Of a stretch of DNA of 64,000 nucleotides, positions 1-10,100 are shown in pieces (within the stretch, counting starts at the first letter, position 1; each line of letters begins with the position of its first letter). The DNA is from Arthrobacter sp. NicSoilB4 (lineage in GTDB: Bacteria; Actinomycetota; Actinomycetes; Actinomycetales; Micrococcaceae): contig NZ_AP024653.1 of the NCBI RefSeq assembly GCF_019977335.1, positions 3,038,001 to 3,102,000 on the forward strand, written 5' to 3'. The position numbers and the translations under genes are program-made. Under the pieces are notes generated by a model, which made no database searches, was not told the origin of the DNA, and saw only the letters and a program-made list of their open reading frames with translations.

Positions 1-50
1 TCGGTGGTGATGCCGAGTCGGAACCCGTGCGGGTTAACTTTCTGTCCCAC
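1..50 (-). CDS. rpsC: 30S ribosomal protein S3, N-terminal fragment (cut by window edge)
   Basis: Only the first 16 full codons are present; the gene runs off the left edge. Reading minus from the GTG at 48-50 gives MGQKVNPHGFRLGITT, the invariant start of bacterial uS3, which binds 16S rRNA in the 30S head and lines the mRNA entry tunnel. The GTG directly abuts the rplV stop codon with no spacer, and its Shine-Dalgarno (GGAGG) lies inside the last codons of rplV, so the two are probably translationally coupled. It continues the S10 operon. Identity rests on 16 residues plus gene order. Confidence 0.93.
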   Translation of the reverse strand, partial: MGQKVNPHGFRLGITT

Positions 51-416
51 TTAGCGAGCCTCCTCTTTCTCCGGGGTAGCGACTACCACGGTGATGTGGC
101 TCGTGCGCTTCTTGATCTGAAATGCACGACCCTGGGCTCGCGGCTGGAACCGCTTCATGGTCGGGCCTTCATCAACAAACGCTTCGCTGATGATGAGGTC
201 ACCTTCGTCAAACGCCACGCCGTCGCGGTCCGCGAGGACCCGGGCGTTGGAGATTGCCGACTGAACTACCTTGAATACCGGCTCCGAAGCTGCCTGCGGG
301 GCAAACTTCAGAATTGCCAGAGCCTCATTCGCTTGCTTACCACGAACAAGGTTGACGACGCGCCGGGCCTTCATAGGCGTTACGCGGATGTGACGCGCAA
401 TTGCCTTGGCTTCCAT
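51..416 (-). CDS. rplV: 50S ribosomal protein L22
   Basis: Encodes a 121-residue uL22. The N-terminal [20 protein letters not shown] and the C-terminal [16 protein letters not shown] segment are the family signatures; the latter belongs to the beta-hairpin that reaches the peptide exit tunnel, where macrolide-resistance changes occur in other species. The length is normal, with a short charged C-terminal tail (PEKEEAR). It sits in the S10 operon with rpsS 38 bases upstream and rpsC starting on the base after its stop. The ATG is supported by the conserved N-terminus. Confidence 0.97.
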   Translation of the reverse strand: MEAKAIARHIRVTPMKARRVVNLVRGKQANEALAILKFAPQAASEPVFKVVQSAISNARVLADRDGVAFDEGDLIISEAFVDEGPTMKRFQPRAQGRAFQIKKRTSHITVVVATPEKEEAR

Positions 417-454
417 TGCTTTCCTTCTCTCGTCTTTGACGTAAGTGCAGGCGC

Positions 455-736
455 CTAGCGGCGCTTGCCCTTACGGTCGTCCTTGACATGGCCGCGGAAT
501 GTCCGCGTGGGAGCGAATTCGCCGAGCTTGTGCCCGACCATCGACTCAGTGACAAACACGGGGATGTGCTTGCGTCCGTCGTGTACGGCAATCGTGTGGC
601 CGAGCATGTCGGGGACGATCATCGAACGGCGGGACCAGGTCTTGATGACGTTCTTGGTGCCCTTTTCGTTTTCCCTGGCTACCTTTACAAAGAGGTGCTG
701 GTCAACGAAAGGACCTTTTTTCAGGCTGCGTGGCAT
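455..736 (-). CDS. rpsS: 30S ribosomal protein S19
   Basis: Encodes 93 residues starting [19 protein letters not shown], the classical uS19 N-terminus, with the conserved [21 protein letters not shown] core and a basic [12 protein letters not shown] tail. uS19 sits in the 30S head with S13 and contacts the A-site tRNA region. It starts 12 bases after the rplB stop in the same direction and precedes rplV, the standard S10-operon order. Full length, nothing unusual. Confidence 0.97.
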   Translation of the reverse strand: MPRSLKKGPFVDQHLFVKVARENEKGTKNVIKTWSRRSMIVPDMLGHTIAVHDGRKHIPVFVTESMVGHKLGEFAPTRTFRGHVKDDRKGKRR

Positions 737-748
737 GTGTCCAGGCTC

Positions 749-1588
<840 letters not shown>

Positions 1589-1617
1589 AATTTATTTCCT
1601 CGTTAAAGTGGTCTCCG

Positions 1618-1923
1618 CTACGAGAGCGGACCGCCGAAGATGTCGATAGTGCCTTCTTTGAGGCTCACAATTGCACGCTTGGTGTTCTTGCGGGTACCCC
1701 ATCCGAATTTGGTGCGCTTGCGCTTACCGGCACGGTTGATGGTGTTGATCGAGTCGACCTTGACGGAGAAGATTTTCTCCACGGCCAGCTTGATCTCGGT
1801 CTTGTTCGAGCGGGGGTCCACCAGGAAGGTGTACTTTCCCTCATCGATCAGGCCGTAGCTCTTTTCCGAGACGACGGGTGCAAGCACGACGTCGCGCGGG
1901 TCCTTGAGGGTGGCTGCACTCAC
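1618..1923 (-). CDS. rplW: 50S ribosomal protein L23
   Basis: Encodes a 101-residue uL23, which lies at the exit of the peptide tunnel and docks trigger factor and SRP. Family signatures are the N-terminal [34 protein letters not shown] and [19 protein letters not shown]. The GTG start overlaps the rplD stop by four bases (GTGA at 1920-1923), indicating translational coupling. Full length. Confidence 0.97.
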   Translation of the reverse strand: MSAATLKDPRDVVLAPVVSEKSYGLIDEGKYTFLVDPRSNKTEIKLAVEKIFSVKVDSINTINRAGKRKRTKFGWGTRKNTKRAIVSLKEGTIDIFGGPLS

Positions 1924-2543
1924 TTGGCATCCTCCTGGTTCTTTGCCACTGCCCGGTCAGCAACGAATGCTTCGTAGGCAGCCTTGGTGAAGACAACGTC
2001 ATCGGAAACGAGAACGTCGTAGGTGTTCAGCTGGTCTGCGTACAGAACGTGAACATCCGTGAGGTTGCGCACGGAGAGTGCAGCAACATCGTTGGCGCGC
2101 TCGATGACGACGAGCAGGTTCTTGCGCTCGGAGACACCTCGCAGGGTTGCCAGTGCAGCGCTGGAGGACGGCTTGGTGCCGGCTACCAGTTCAGCGACAA
2201 CGTGGATGCGGCCGTTGCGGGCGCGGTCAGAGAGAGCGCCGCGCAGTGCAGCAGCAATCATCTTCTTGGGGGTGCGCTGGCTGTAGTCACGCGGCGTGGG
2301 GCCGTGGACAACGCCACCACCGGTCATGTGAGGAGCACGGATTGAACCCTGACGGGCGCGGCCGGTGCCCTTCTGCTTGAACGGCTTGCGACCTGCACCG
2401 GAAACCTCGGCGCGGGTCTTGGTCTTGTGGGTACCCTGGCGAGCAGCAGCGAGCTGGGCAACGACGACCTGGTGCAGCAGCGGCACGTTGGTCTGTACGT
2501 CGAAGATCTCTGCAGGCAGGTCAACCTTGACAGTGCTAGTCAT
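1920..2543 (-). CDS. rplD: 50S ribosomal protein L4
   Basis: Encodes a 207-residue uL4. The loop [20 protein letters not shown], which reaches the exit-tunnel constriction, is intact and carries no obvious macrolide-resistance change. In E. coli L4 autoregulates the S10 operon; whether it does so here cannot be seen. It starts four bases after rplC and overlaps rplW by four bases. The ATG at 2541-2543 is preceded by a GGGAG-type ribosome binding site inside the rplC end. Confidence 0.97.
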   Translation of the reverse strand: MTSTVKVDLPAEIFDVQTNVPLLHQVVVAQLAAARQGTHKTKTRAEVSGAGRKPFKQKGTGRARQGSIRAPHMTGGGVVHGPTPRDYSQRTPKKMIAAALRGALSDRARNGRIHVVAELVAGTKPSSSAALATLRGVSERKNLLVVIERANDVAALSVRNLTDVHVLYADQLNTYDVLVSDDVVFTKAAYEAFVADRAVAKNQEDAK

Positions 2544-2547
2544 TGAA

Positions 2548-3198
2548 CTAGGCTCCCTTCACGGCGGTGCGTACGAGTACGACCTGGCCGCGGGCGCCGG
2601 GGACGGCACCCTTGATCAGGAGCAGCGACTTCTCGACGTCAACCGCGTGGACCGTGAGGTTCAGCGTGGTGTGACGAACGGCGCCCATGCGGCCGGCCAT
2701 TTTCATGCCCTTGAAGACGCGGCTCGGGGTGGATGCGCCACCGATTGAACCGGGCTTACGGTGGTTCTTGTGGGCACCGTGGGAAGCTCCAACGCCGTGG
2801 AAGCCGTGACGCTTCATAACACCGGCGAAGCCCTTACCCTTGGTGGTGCCAACGACGTCGATCTTCTGGCCGGCTTCGAAGAGCTCTACGGAGAGCTCCT
2901 GGCCCAGCTCGTAAGAGTCAGCATCTGCAGTGCGCAGTTCTACGACGTGGCGGCGAGGCGTGACGCCTGCCTTTTCAAAGTGACCAGCCAGCGGCTTGGT
3001 GACCTTGCGGGGATCGATCTGGCCGTAGCCGATCTGAACGGCGACATAGCCATCAGTATCTGCGTTGCGCAGCTGCGTGATGACGTTCGAGTCAGCCTGG
3101 ACCACAGTGACGGGGATGAGCTTGTTGTTCTCGTCCCAGACCTGGGTCATGCCGAGCTTCGTGCCCAGCAGGCCCTTTACGTTACGGGTTGCGGTCAT
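2548..3198 (-). CDS. rplC: 50S ribosomal protein L3
   Basis: Encodes a 216-residue uL3, an early assembly protein of the large subunit. Recognised by [17 protein letters not shown] at the N-terminus and by the [16 protein letters not shown] loop, which reaches the peptidyl-transferase centre. It lies 17 bases after rpsJ with a GGAGG-type site in the spacer, as expected for the second gene of the S10 operon. Length and motifs are normal. Confidence 0.98.
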   Translation of the reverse strand: MTATRNVKGLLGTKLGMTQVWDENNKLIPVTVVQADSNVITQLRNADTDGYVAVQIGYGQIDPRKVTKPLAGHFEKAGVTPRRHVVELRTADADSYELGQELSVELFEAGQKIDVVGTTKGKGFAGVMKRHGFHGVGASHGAHKNHRKPGSIGGASTPSRVFKGMKMAGRMGAVRHTTLNLTVHAVDVEKSLLLIKGAVPGARGQVVLVRTAVKGA

Positions 3199-3215
3199 AG
3201 TCTCTCAGCACCTCC

Positions 3216-3524
<309 letters not shown>

Positions 3525-3983
3525 GTCGCCTGACTCTCTTTCAGTAAATGCTGCTCTGTTTACTTACCTGTTGTGCGGCTGCCGAAGCATTTGAAGTCGT
3601 AACTACCGCCCGCCGCACAAGCTGAATCCGGATGAATCCGGGTTCCTCAACCTGCCGGCGCAACCGACCCCCGCGGTCGGGCGTGTCGCGGTTTGCACGC
3701 GTACTCGTCCGCAATTCCTTGGGAAGTGGGTTATGTTTGGGCTCTTACTTGGACCCTGGCACCCGGCATTATCCGGATCGGGACGCGAAAGAGCGCTTGA
3801 ACAACTCATCTAGTATGCCGGAATTAACGGGCAGAAGCGAATCAGCGGCTGTGCGGGGACGATGTGGCCGCCGGTCCTGACGCCCGGCCGACGCCACCGT
3901 CGGGGCGCAGACGGGACACGGACGACGTCGGGCCGTGGCTTCCGCTCATTGCCTTAGGCGCGCCCCGTGGGGATGATGGGGGC
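3525..3983. promoter_or_regulatory. Spacer between rpsJ and the GH1 gene; expected S10-operon promoter region
   Basis: 459 bases with no credible coding sequence. Because tuf is not upstream of rpsJ, the S10 operon must be transcribed from here. The most AT-rich piece on the minus strand is around 3808-3825, where a CATACT/TACTAG hexamer could be a -10 box, but no convincing -35 pairs with it. That would give a leader of nearly 300 bases. The right third lies just upstream of the plus-strand GH1 gene. I see no terminator here. Confidence 0.4.
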
Positions 3984-5411
3984 ATGACTGTGCAGGATTC
4001 CGTAGCAGTCCAGGCATTGGCCGCGCGCCTGCGCCCGGATTTCCAGCTGGGGGTTGCCTCGGCCGCGTTCCAAATTGAAGGCTCTCTTGCGGCCGGCGGC
4101 CGCGGACCCTCCGGCTGGGACGCCTTCGTCGAAAAGCCGGGCAGCATCCTGGACGGGCACTCCCCCGCCGTCGCCTGCGACCACTACAACCGCACGCCCG
4201 AGGACGTCGAACTGATGCGCACCCTCGGCATCGACTCCTACCGCTTCTCCATTTCCTGGCCGCGGATCCAGCCGGACGGCACCGGACCGTTCAACAGCCA
4301 GGGGCTCGACTTCTACGACCGGCTCATCGACCGGCTGCTCGAGGCCGGCATCTCCCCGATGGCGACCCTGTACCACTGGGACACCCCCCTTCCGCTGGAG
4401 CACCGGGGCGGCTGGTTGAACCGGTCCACTGCTGAACGCTTCGCCGAGTACAGCGCGGCGGCGGGCAGCCGGTTCGGCGACCGCGTCGCCCAGTGGGTCA
4501 CGCTCAACGAACCGGTATCCGTCACCCTTAACGGCTATGCCCTCGGGGTCCATGCCCCGGGCCATGACCTGCTCTTCGACGCCTTGCCCGCAGTCCACCA
4601 TCAGCTCCTCGGCCACGGCCTCGCCGTGCAGGCGCTGCGGGCGGAGTCCGTCTCGGGCACCGTGGGCGTCACCAACCTGCATTCCCCTGTGCGGCCGGCC
4701 TCCCGCTCGGTGACGGACAGGTTCCTTGCCAACATCTTCGACCTGGTGCTTAACCGGGTGTACGCGGACCCGATCCTGCTGGGCCGGTACCCGAAGATTC
4801 CGCTCATCGCCAAGCCCTGGTTCCGTTCATTGGGGAAGATCTCCGACGCCGATCTGCGGACCATCCAGCAGCCTCTGGACTTCTACGGGCTGAACTATTA
4901 CTACCCCGTGAAGGTCGCCACCGGACGGGGTGCGGGTGAAAGCCCGGCGGGACACACGGACGCGATGCTGAAGATGCCGTTCCATCTCGCGGCGTTCCCG
5001 GAATACACGAAGACGGGATTCGGCTGGCCGGTGGCTCCGGACCATTTGGGACCCCTGCTCCGGGAGTTGAAGGACAGGTATGGGGACGCTCTCCCGCCGC
5101 TGTACATCACCGAAAGCGGGGCCAGTTTCCCCGAGCCCGACCACGTGACCGGCCCCATCGCCGACGTGGAGCGGATCAGCTACATCGCGTCCCACCTGGG
5201 TCATGCCGTGGACGCTACAGCGCCCGGGGGGATCGCCGAGGACGTCGACCTGCTGGGGTACTACGTCTGGACCCTGATGGACAACTTCGAGTGGGCCGCC
5301 GGGTACTCCCAGCGCTTCGGCCTCGTCCACGTGGATTTCGACACGCAGGAACGCACACCCAAGGATTCGTACTACTGGTACCAGGCGCTCAGCAGGGCAC
5401 GAAAAGGCTGA
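3984..5411 (+). CDS. Beta-glucosidase, glycoside hydrolase family 1
   Basis: Encodes 475 residues from the ATG at 3984, chosen because GATGGGGGC precedes it at correct spacing and the GH1 domain begins directly (PDFQLGVASAAFQIEG, residues 19-33). Both catalytic glutamates of the retaining mechanism are visible: the acid/base in TLNEP (E176) and the nucleophile in YITESGA (E377). YRFSISWPRIQPDG and the C-terminal YYVWTLMDNFEWAAGYSQRFG are further signatures. No signal peptide, so it probably acts in the cytosol on imported beta-glucosides. No sugar transporter or regulator is adjacent, so the substrate cannot be inferred. An in-frame extension back to 3864 lacks homology-like sequence. Confidence 0.93.
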   Translation: MTVQDSVAVQALAARLRPDFQLGVASAAFQIEGSLAAGGRGPSGWDAFVEKPGSILDGHSPAVACDHYNRTPEDVELMRTLGIDSYRFSISWPRIQPDGTGPFNSQGLDFYDRLIDRLLEAGISPMATLYHWDTPLPLEHRGGWLNRSTAERFAEYSAAAGSRFGDRVAQWVTLNEPVSVTLNGYALGVHAPGHDLLFDALPAVHHQLLGHGLAVQALRAESVSGTVGVTNLHSPVRPASRSVTDRFLANIFDLVLNRVYADPILLGRYPKIPLIAKPWFRSLGKISDADLRTIQQPLDFYGLNYYYPVKVATGRGAGESPAGHTDAMLKMPFHLAAFPEYTKTGFGWPVAPDHLGPLLRELKDRYGDALPPLYITESGASFPEPDHVTGPIADVERISYIASHLGHAVDATAPGGIAEDVDLLGYYVWTLMDNFEWAAGYSQRFGLVHVDFDTQERTPKDSYYWYQALSRARKG

Positions 5412-5420
5412 GCCGGCGGG

Positions 5421-5546
5421 CTATTTGTTCTTGTTGGCCCGGGAAATGCGTTTGGCGCGTTCAATTTCGTGGCGGAAGTGCTTCTTCGCCCAAACGACAG
5501 CGACGACGACGGCAACGGCCACCAACAGGAAAATCAACAAGCCCAT
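5421..5546 (-). CDS. Small single-pass membrane protein, 41 residues
   Basis: A short gene supported by an ATG at 5544-5546 with AAGGGAG seven bases upstream. The peptide starts MGLLIFLLVAVAVVVAVVWA, one clear transmembrane helix, followed by a strongly basic tail (KKHFRHEIERAKRISRANKNK). The topology would put the basic tail in the cytosol. It is convergent with the GH1 gene (nine bases between the stops) and lies after the 5667-7196 membrane protein on the same strand. No family recognised; the evidence is ribosome binding site, helix and charge pattern only. Confidence 0.6.
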   Translation of the reverse strand: MGLLIFLLVAVAVVVAVVWAKKHFRHEIERAKRISRANKNK

Positions 5547-5666
5547 TGTGAGCTCCCTTCGTTGCAGGCAACGATATCAGCGCCCGGCCCGGGTCAACCA
5601 TGGTCCGCCGGCTGTTGCCGCCACTATTGCCGCGACAAAGCCACCTGCGAGTTTTCAGGCAGCTTC

Positions 5667-7196
5667 TCAGCTGCCCGGCACGCGGACGAACAGGACCGAT
5701 GCCGGTTCGGTCGTTTTCAACTGCCACTCAGGGTTCGCCTGCAGGGCCCGCGCCAAACCGCTGGAGGGCGGAACCAGAACACAGTCCGCGCCCGATAGTC
5801 GCTGGTCCAGGTCTCCGTCGCCTTGCTCAATAAACCGCATGAAGTTGTTGACGCGATCCGCTCCGTACAGGTCGTTGCGGGAATCAAGCGACACCCGCGC
5901 GTCCGGGCGCTGCAGGATGACAAGGCCCCCGACCATGTAGTCATTGAAGAGGGTGCACCCTGCTGGAATGGCTCCAATCGCGTCGGACGGATAGCTGGCC
6001 GGGTCGGGACGGCCGACCGCGGGGAGGTTGACAGCGACCAGAACGGTTACTGCTGCCACGGCCAAAGTGCCGCACTGGGCCAGCATCCTCCGCCTGCTCT
6101 CGAAGTACCGCAGAACGACAGGGCGCGAGGCTGCGGACATCAGAACGGGCATGGAAATCAAGAGGAGGATGGGGATGATCCGCATGGCGGCCACCGACCC
6201 CGCCAGGGTGACCAGCAGGGCTGCGGAGAATACGATTTCGCGCCGGCGCACGGCAACGACCAGCGCGACAAGCCCCAGGGCCACCGGGACGAATTGCACC
6301 GGATCCGCAACGTTCAAAGGTTGCCACTCCGTGATGACCGTTGAGGCCGCCTTCACCTGCGTTGTTTGGGAGAAGATACCGATGCCGTAGGGGTTGGCCA
6401 GGCTGCAGAGCAGCGCGACCGCCAGGGCACCGGCAAACCAGCCGACCCGACGCCGCGTATTCTTCTGTACGCCGGCGAGGACCAATGTCCCACCGACGAT
6501 TGCCACCCCAAGCAGGGACGCCGCATGCAAGTTGACCCAGACTGTGACGAGCAAAGCCAGGGCGCACAGCTGCCGCAGCGACGGCGCGTCAAGCATCCGC
6601 CCGAGGATAATGACCAGGAGCAGCACGGCCAAATAGTCCACCAGGTGCGGGCGCGCGGACAACCAGATGATGAGCAGCAGGGAAGTCGGCAGCAGCAACC
6701 ATCCGGCCACGGCCGGGGAAGCTCCTCTCGCCCGGGCCAGGAAGAGGACCAGGCCGATGATGGCCGCCGCGATCGCGGCACAGCCGAGGGCCACCCCGGG
6801 GAGCCCGCTGACGTTGTACACCGCGGCAAGCAGGACGTTGAAGCCCCACGAGTTCAAGGTCCACGGCTCGCCGGCAGCCGTCCAGGAAAATGGATCGACT
6901 GCAGGGATCCTCCCCGCCTCGAGGGTTAGTATGCCCGTCCGTATCTGCCAGAACGTGTCTGATTCACTGAAATTTTCTGCACGCGCCAGCGCAATTGGCA
7001 GGAAGGCCAGCCAGGCGAAGAGCCAATATTTTGTGGGCGCCAGGCGCCCGACGGCAGGTCCTGCCGGGGTGTCCCTCACTGCTTCGGCACTTCGTCCTTC
7101 GACCATAGGGTGCACGATACCCGAGCCGCTCTCCGCACCCCCGAAGGGCACGGCCGGACCTTGTCCGCGCCCGTCAATGACGATCCGCCGGCTCAC
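5667..7196 (-). CDS. Polytopic membrane protein, possibly GT-C glycosyltransferase-like
   Basis: About 10-12 hydrophobic helices over residues 50-400, followed by a C-terminal soluble domain of about 110 residues. The first loop (SESDTFWQIRTG ... RIPAVDPFSW ... PWTLNSWGFN) resembles the extracytoplasmic loop pattern of GT-C-like polytopic proteins. The C-terminal RPDARVSLDSRNDLYGAD segment resembles the soluble tail of the same uncharacterised group. That assignment is by pattern only. The start is uncertain: a GTG at 7194-7196 would overlap the upstream gene by 23 bases, while an ATG at 7104-7106 gives 479 residues; neither has a strong ribosome binding site. It is probably co-transcribed with the larger membrane protein upstream. 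Confidence 0.75.
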   Translation of the reverse strand: MSRRIVIDGRGQGPAVPFGGAESGSGIVHPMVEGRSAEAVRDTPAGPAVGRLAPTKYWLFAWLAFLPIALARAENFSESDTFWQIRTGILTLEAGRIPAVDPFSWTAAGEPWTLNSWGFNVLLAAVYNVSGLPGVALGCAAIAAAIIGLVLFLARARGASPAVAGWLLLPTSLLLIIWLSARPHLVDYLAVLLLVIILGRMLDAPSLRQLCALALLVTVWVNLHAASLLGVAIVGGTLVLAGVQKNTRRRVGWFAGALAVALLCSLANPYGIGIFSQTTQVKAASTVITEWQPLNVADPVQFVPVALGLVALVVAVRRREIVFSAALLVTLAGSVAAMRIIPILLLISMPVLMSAASRPVVLRYFESRRRMLAQCGTLAVAAVTVLVAVNLPAVGRPDPASYPSDAIGAIPAGCTLFNDYMVGGLVILQRPDARVSLDSRNDLYGADRVNNFMRFIEQGDGDLDQRLSGADCVLVPPSSGLARALQANPEWQLKTTEPASVLFVRVPGS

Positions 7197-10100
7197 GGAT
7201 CGGTGCAGGCTCGTCGGCAGCAGGCTTGCTGCGGTTCAGCCGCCAGACCGCCAGTGCTATCAGGGCCGCGGCAATGAGGGCGAGCAGCGCGAAGGTGTAC
7301 TGGCGCATGGCCCACATGACGCACAGTGCCACTCCCGCCGCGCCCCACCAGACAAACAGCCGATCGCCGAAGGCCAGCCCGGCCATGAGCACGACGGCCA
7401 TCGACGCCAGGATCCACAGTTGCTGCCCCGCATCACCGCCGAAGATGATCGCCAGCCCGGACACCGTCAGCAGCCCGGCGCCACCGGACAACAGCACCCG
7501 CCCGGCCCTGCGGTTCCCGGACGCCAAGCGCAGGGCGCCCAGCACGCCGGCCAGAACCACATACCACTGCAGGGGCCAAAACGACCCGGCCCAGCCGGCA
7601 TCCGAATCGGGTCCGGTGAACAGCACCGCGTGCTGCACCGCAGCCGCCGTGGCAAACAGTCCCAGTTCCGCACCGGCCCGGCGGGCTGCCGCGGGCGCTT
7701 CGGCGCAGCACACGGCGGCGGTTGCCGCCACGAGCGCAGCCCCGGCCCAGGCTGTTGCGTCCCACCGCAGCCCGGCGGCCGCGGCCAGGCCAAGGCCCAG
7801 GATCGCTGCAACTGCCAGCGACCAGCGCCGGATCGGATCGCCTTCCAGCCCGTCCCGGCGCAGCCATCGGACGGCATACAGCGCTGCCGCGGCCGGGGCG
7901 CAACCCGCCAGCCACGGCAGGTAGCTGCCCCCGGCACCCGGAACAGCTTCCAGCAGTTCGGAAGCCCCCAGCGTGGCGCCGGCCAGCACCGCCGCCACGG
8001 CGGGCACGTAGAGCACCGGCCATCGCCCAAGGTGCGATGCCGCGAAACAGGCCACTCCCAGCACCAGGACCGAAGCCCCGGTCAGCCCGTCGCTGGCGAA
8101 CGGTGCCAGCAGCAGGGCGGTCACGACGGAGGCGGCGGACGCGGCCGGCCAGAGCCAGCGTTCGACGTCGGCGCGCGCCTTCCGCCGGAACAGCAGGCCG
8201 GCGGCGGTGGCGGCCAGCGACATCACCAGCAACACCGCCACGACGCCGTCGTGGCTCAGCACCGGCTGGTCCAGGAAGCCGCCAGCGGACGGGCCACCGG
8301 TGAACTGCACGAGCGGCCCCAGCGCCACGGTACCCAGCACGGCGGCATAGACCGCCAGGTAGGCCGCCCCGCGGGCCGCAAACAGCTGGCTGGCCACCGC
8401 TGCGGAAGCCAGCAGCAGGGCCGAGTGCAGGAGGATGACCCAGCGGACGCCGTCGGCCGGTTCCGCTGCCAGATAGCCGAGTGGAAGCGCCGTTTGGGCG
8501 GCGAGCGTGATCCACACCGCGGCCCGCTGGAACGGGATTTCCGTCAGCCGGTGCCGTATGAGCCAGCGGACCACGTGCTGTGCGGCGAGGACCAGGCCGA
8601 ACGTTGCCCAGACGGCGGTGGCCGAGACCGTCAAGTCGTAGCTGAGGACGAGCGCCAGGGCCAGGGTCAGCACCCGGGCGGATGCGAAGTAGCCGCCCTT
8701 GGCAGTGCGCGAGGTAGCGGCAGCCACCATCACGGCGCAGAAGGCGGCAAAGATGCCCAGGACCAGTTCGACGTCGAGCGCGGTGCCCGCACGGGCCAGC
8801 AGGAGCACTGCCAGCGCCGCCGGGGCAAACACCACCGCCCGTGGACGGGCCCGGAGCATGAAGCCCGCCGCCGCCGCGCTGAGTGCCATCACGACGACTG
8901 CAGCGGTCAGCTGCCAGCTCCCTGTGGACTGGTACTGGGGGCCGGACGCCGTGAGGACGGCCAGGGCGGCGGCCTGCAGCACCAGCACTGCGGCGGCGTC
9001 GGCGACCACGCCGTCGGGTGCCCGGCGCCGGGCCTCGGCCCGCAGGGGGAAAGCCAGCTGCAGCCCCAGCACCAGCACGGCCAGCGAAGCGCCCGCCAGT
9101 TCCTCCCCGCCGAGCAGCAACGGACCGGAATCCTGCCGGAGTTGCTGGAAACCGGCAAGGATCAAAACAGTGCCGGTCCCCCGGGCCATCAGCCAGTAGC
9201 TCCACCGCTGCTGCAGCGCTCCGCGGCGCAGCGCCGTGGCCGCGAGGTAGAGCACCGTCACGGTGAGGCTGATAATGCCGCTACGGAGCGAGACTGCGCT
9301 AAAAGCCAGGCCGGCCAGCGCTGCCGCCATGCCCAGCGGCAGCAGTTCACGCAGATCCGACCGCCAGGGCGTCCCTGGTGCGGCTTTCCCCGAGAGTGCC
9401 CAGCCGATGCCAAGGCACGCGAGGAGCTGGAGCACCACGGCGCCGCCGGCCAGCGATCGCTGCGGAGCGTCGTCCGCGACGGCCAATGCGGCGAGGACGG
9501 GGAGCGCCGCGAGGGAGAACCCCGCCAGGCTCGCGTCCGGGGCCAGCGACGGCACACCCGCCCGGACAAGGGCCGCCGTGGCGAGCTGCTGCAGCAGAAG
9601 AGCCAGCAGGAAGGCCAAGAGCACCGGGACGGAGTCGTAGCCATCACCGGTCACGGCCGTTGCCGCGGCGGGCACGGCCAGCGTGATTGCAATGCGGGCG
9701 GCGAGAACGAAGTGCCGGCGCAGGGGCTCCGACGGAGGCAGGGCGCGCACGGCCCAGAACAGCGCGACGAGCAGCAGGAACCCCGCCGGGGTCCAGTTGC
9801 CGGCGCGGCCGCCGAAGGCAGCAGCGAGCATCAGGGCAGGAACCGGAGCCCCTTCCGCCACCCCGCCCAGTCCCACGGCCAGGGCCACGCCGGTGAGCAC
9901 CGCCAGCAGCAGGGGCACCCACGCGGGCACGTCGCCAGTTTGATTGACGGCGGCAGGGAACGACGTCGCCGCACCCCACAGCAGGGTCAGGAGCAGCTGC
10001 AGCCCGAAGGTGCCGAGGGCGTCCGCCCGCTGTCGGACGGCTGACCCCAGCAGCGCGGCCGGAACCATATTCGGTCCGGACGCCAGCAGCACGGACTGGA

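Noticed and set aside
6667-10044. 1125-residue plus-strand open frame opposite the large membrane proteins
   Set aside because: Rich in Gln, Arg, Gly and His as expected for the complement of hydrophobic codons; antisense artefact.
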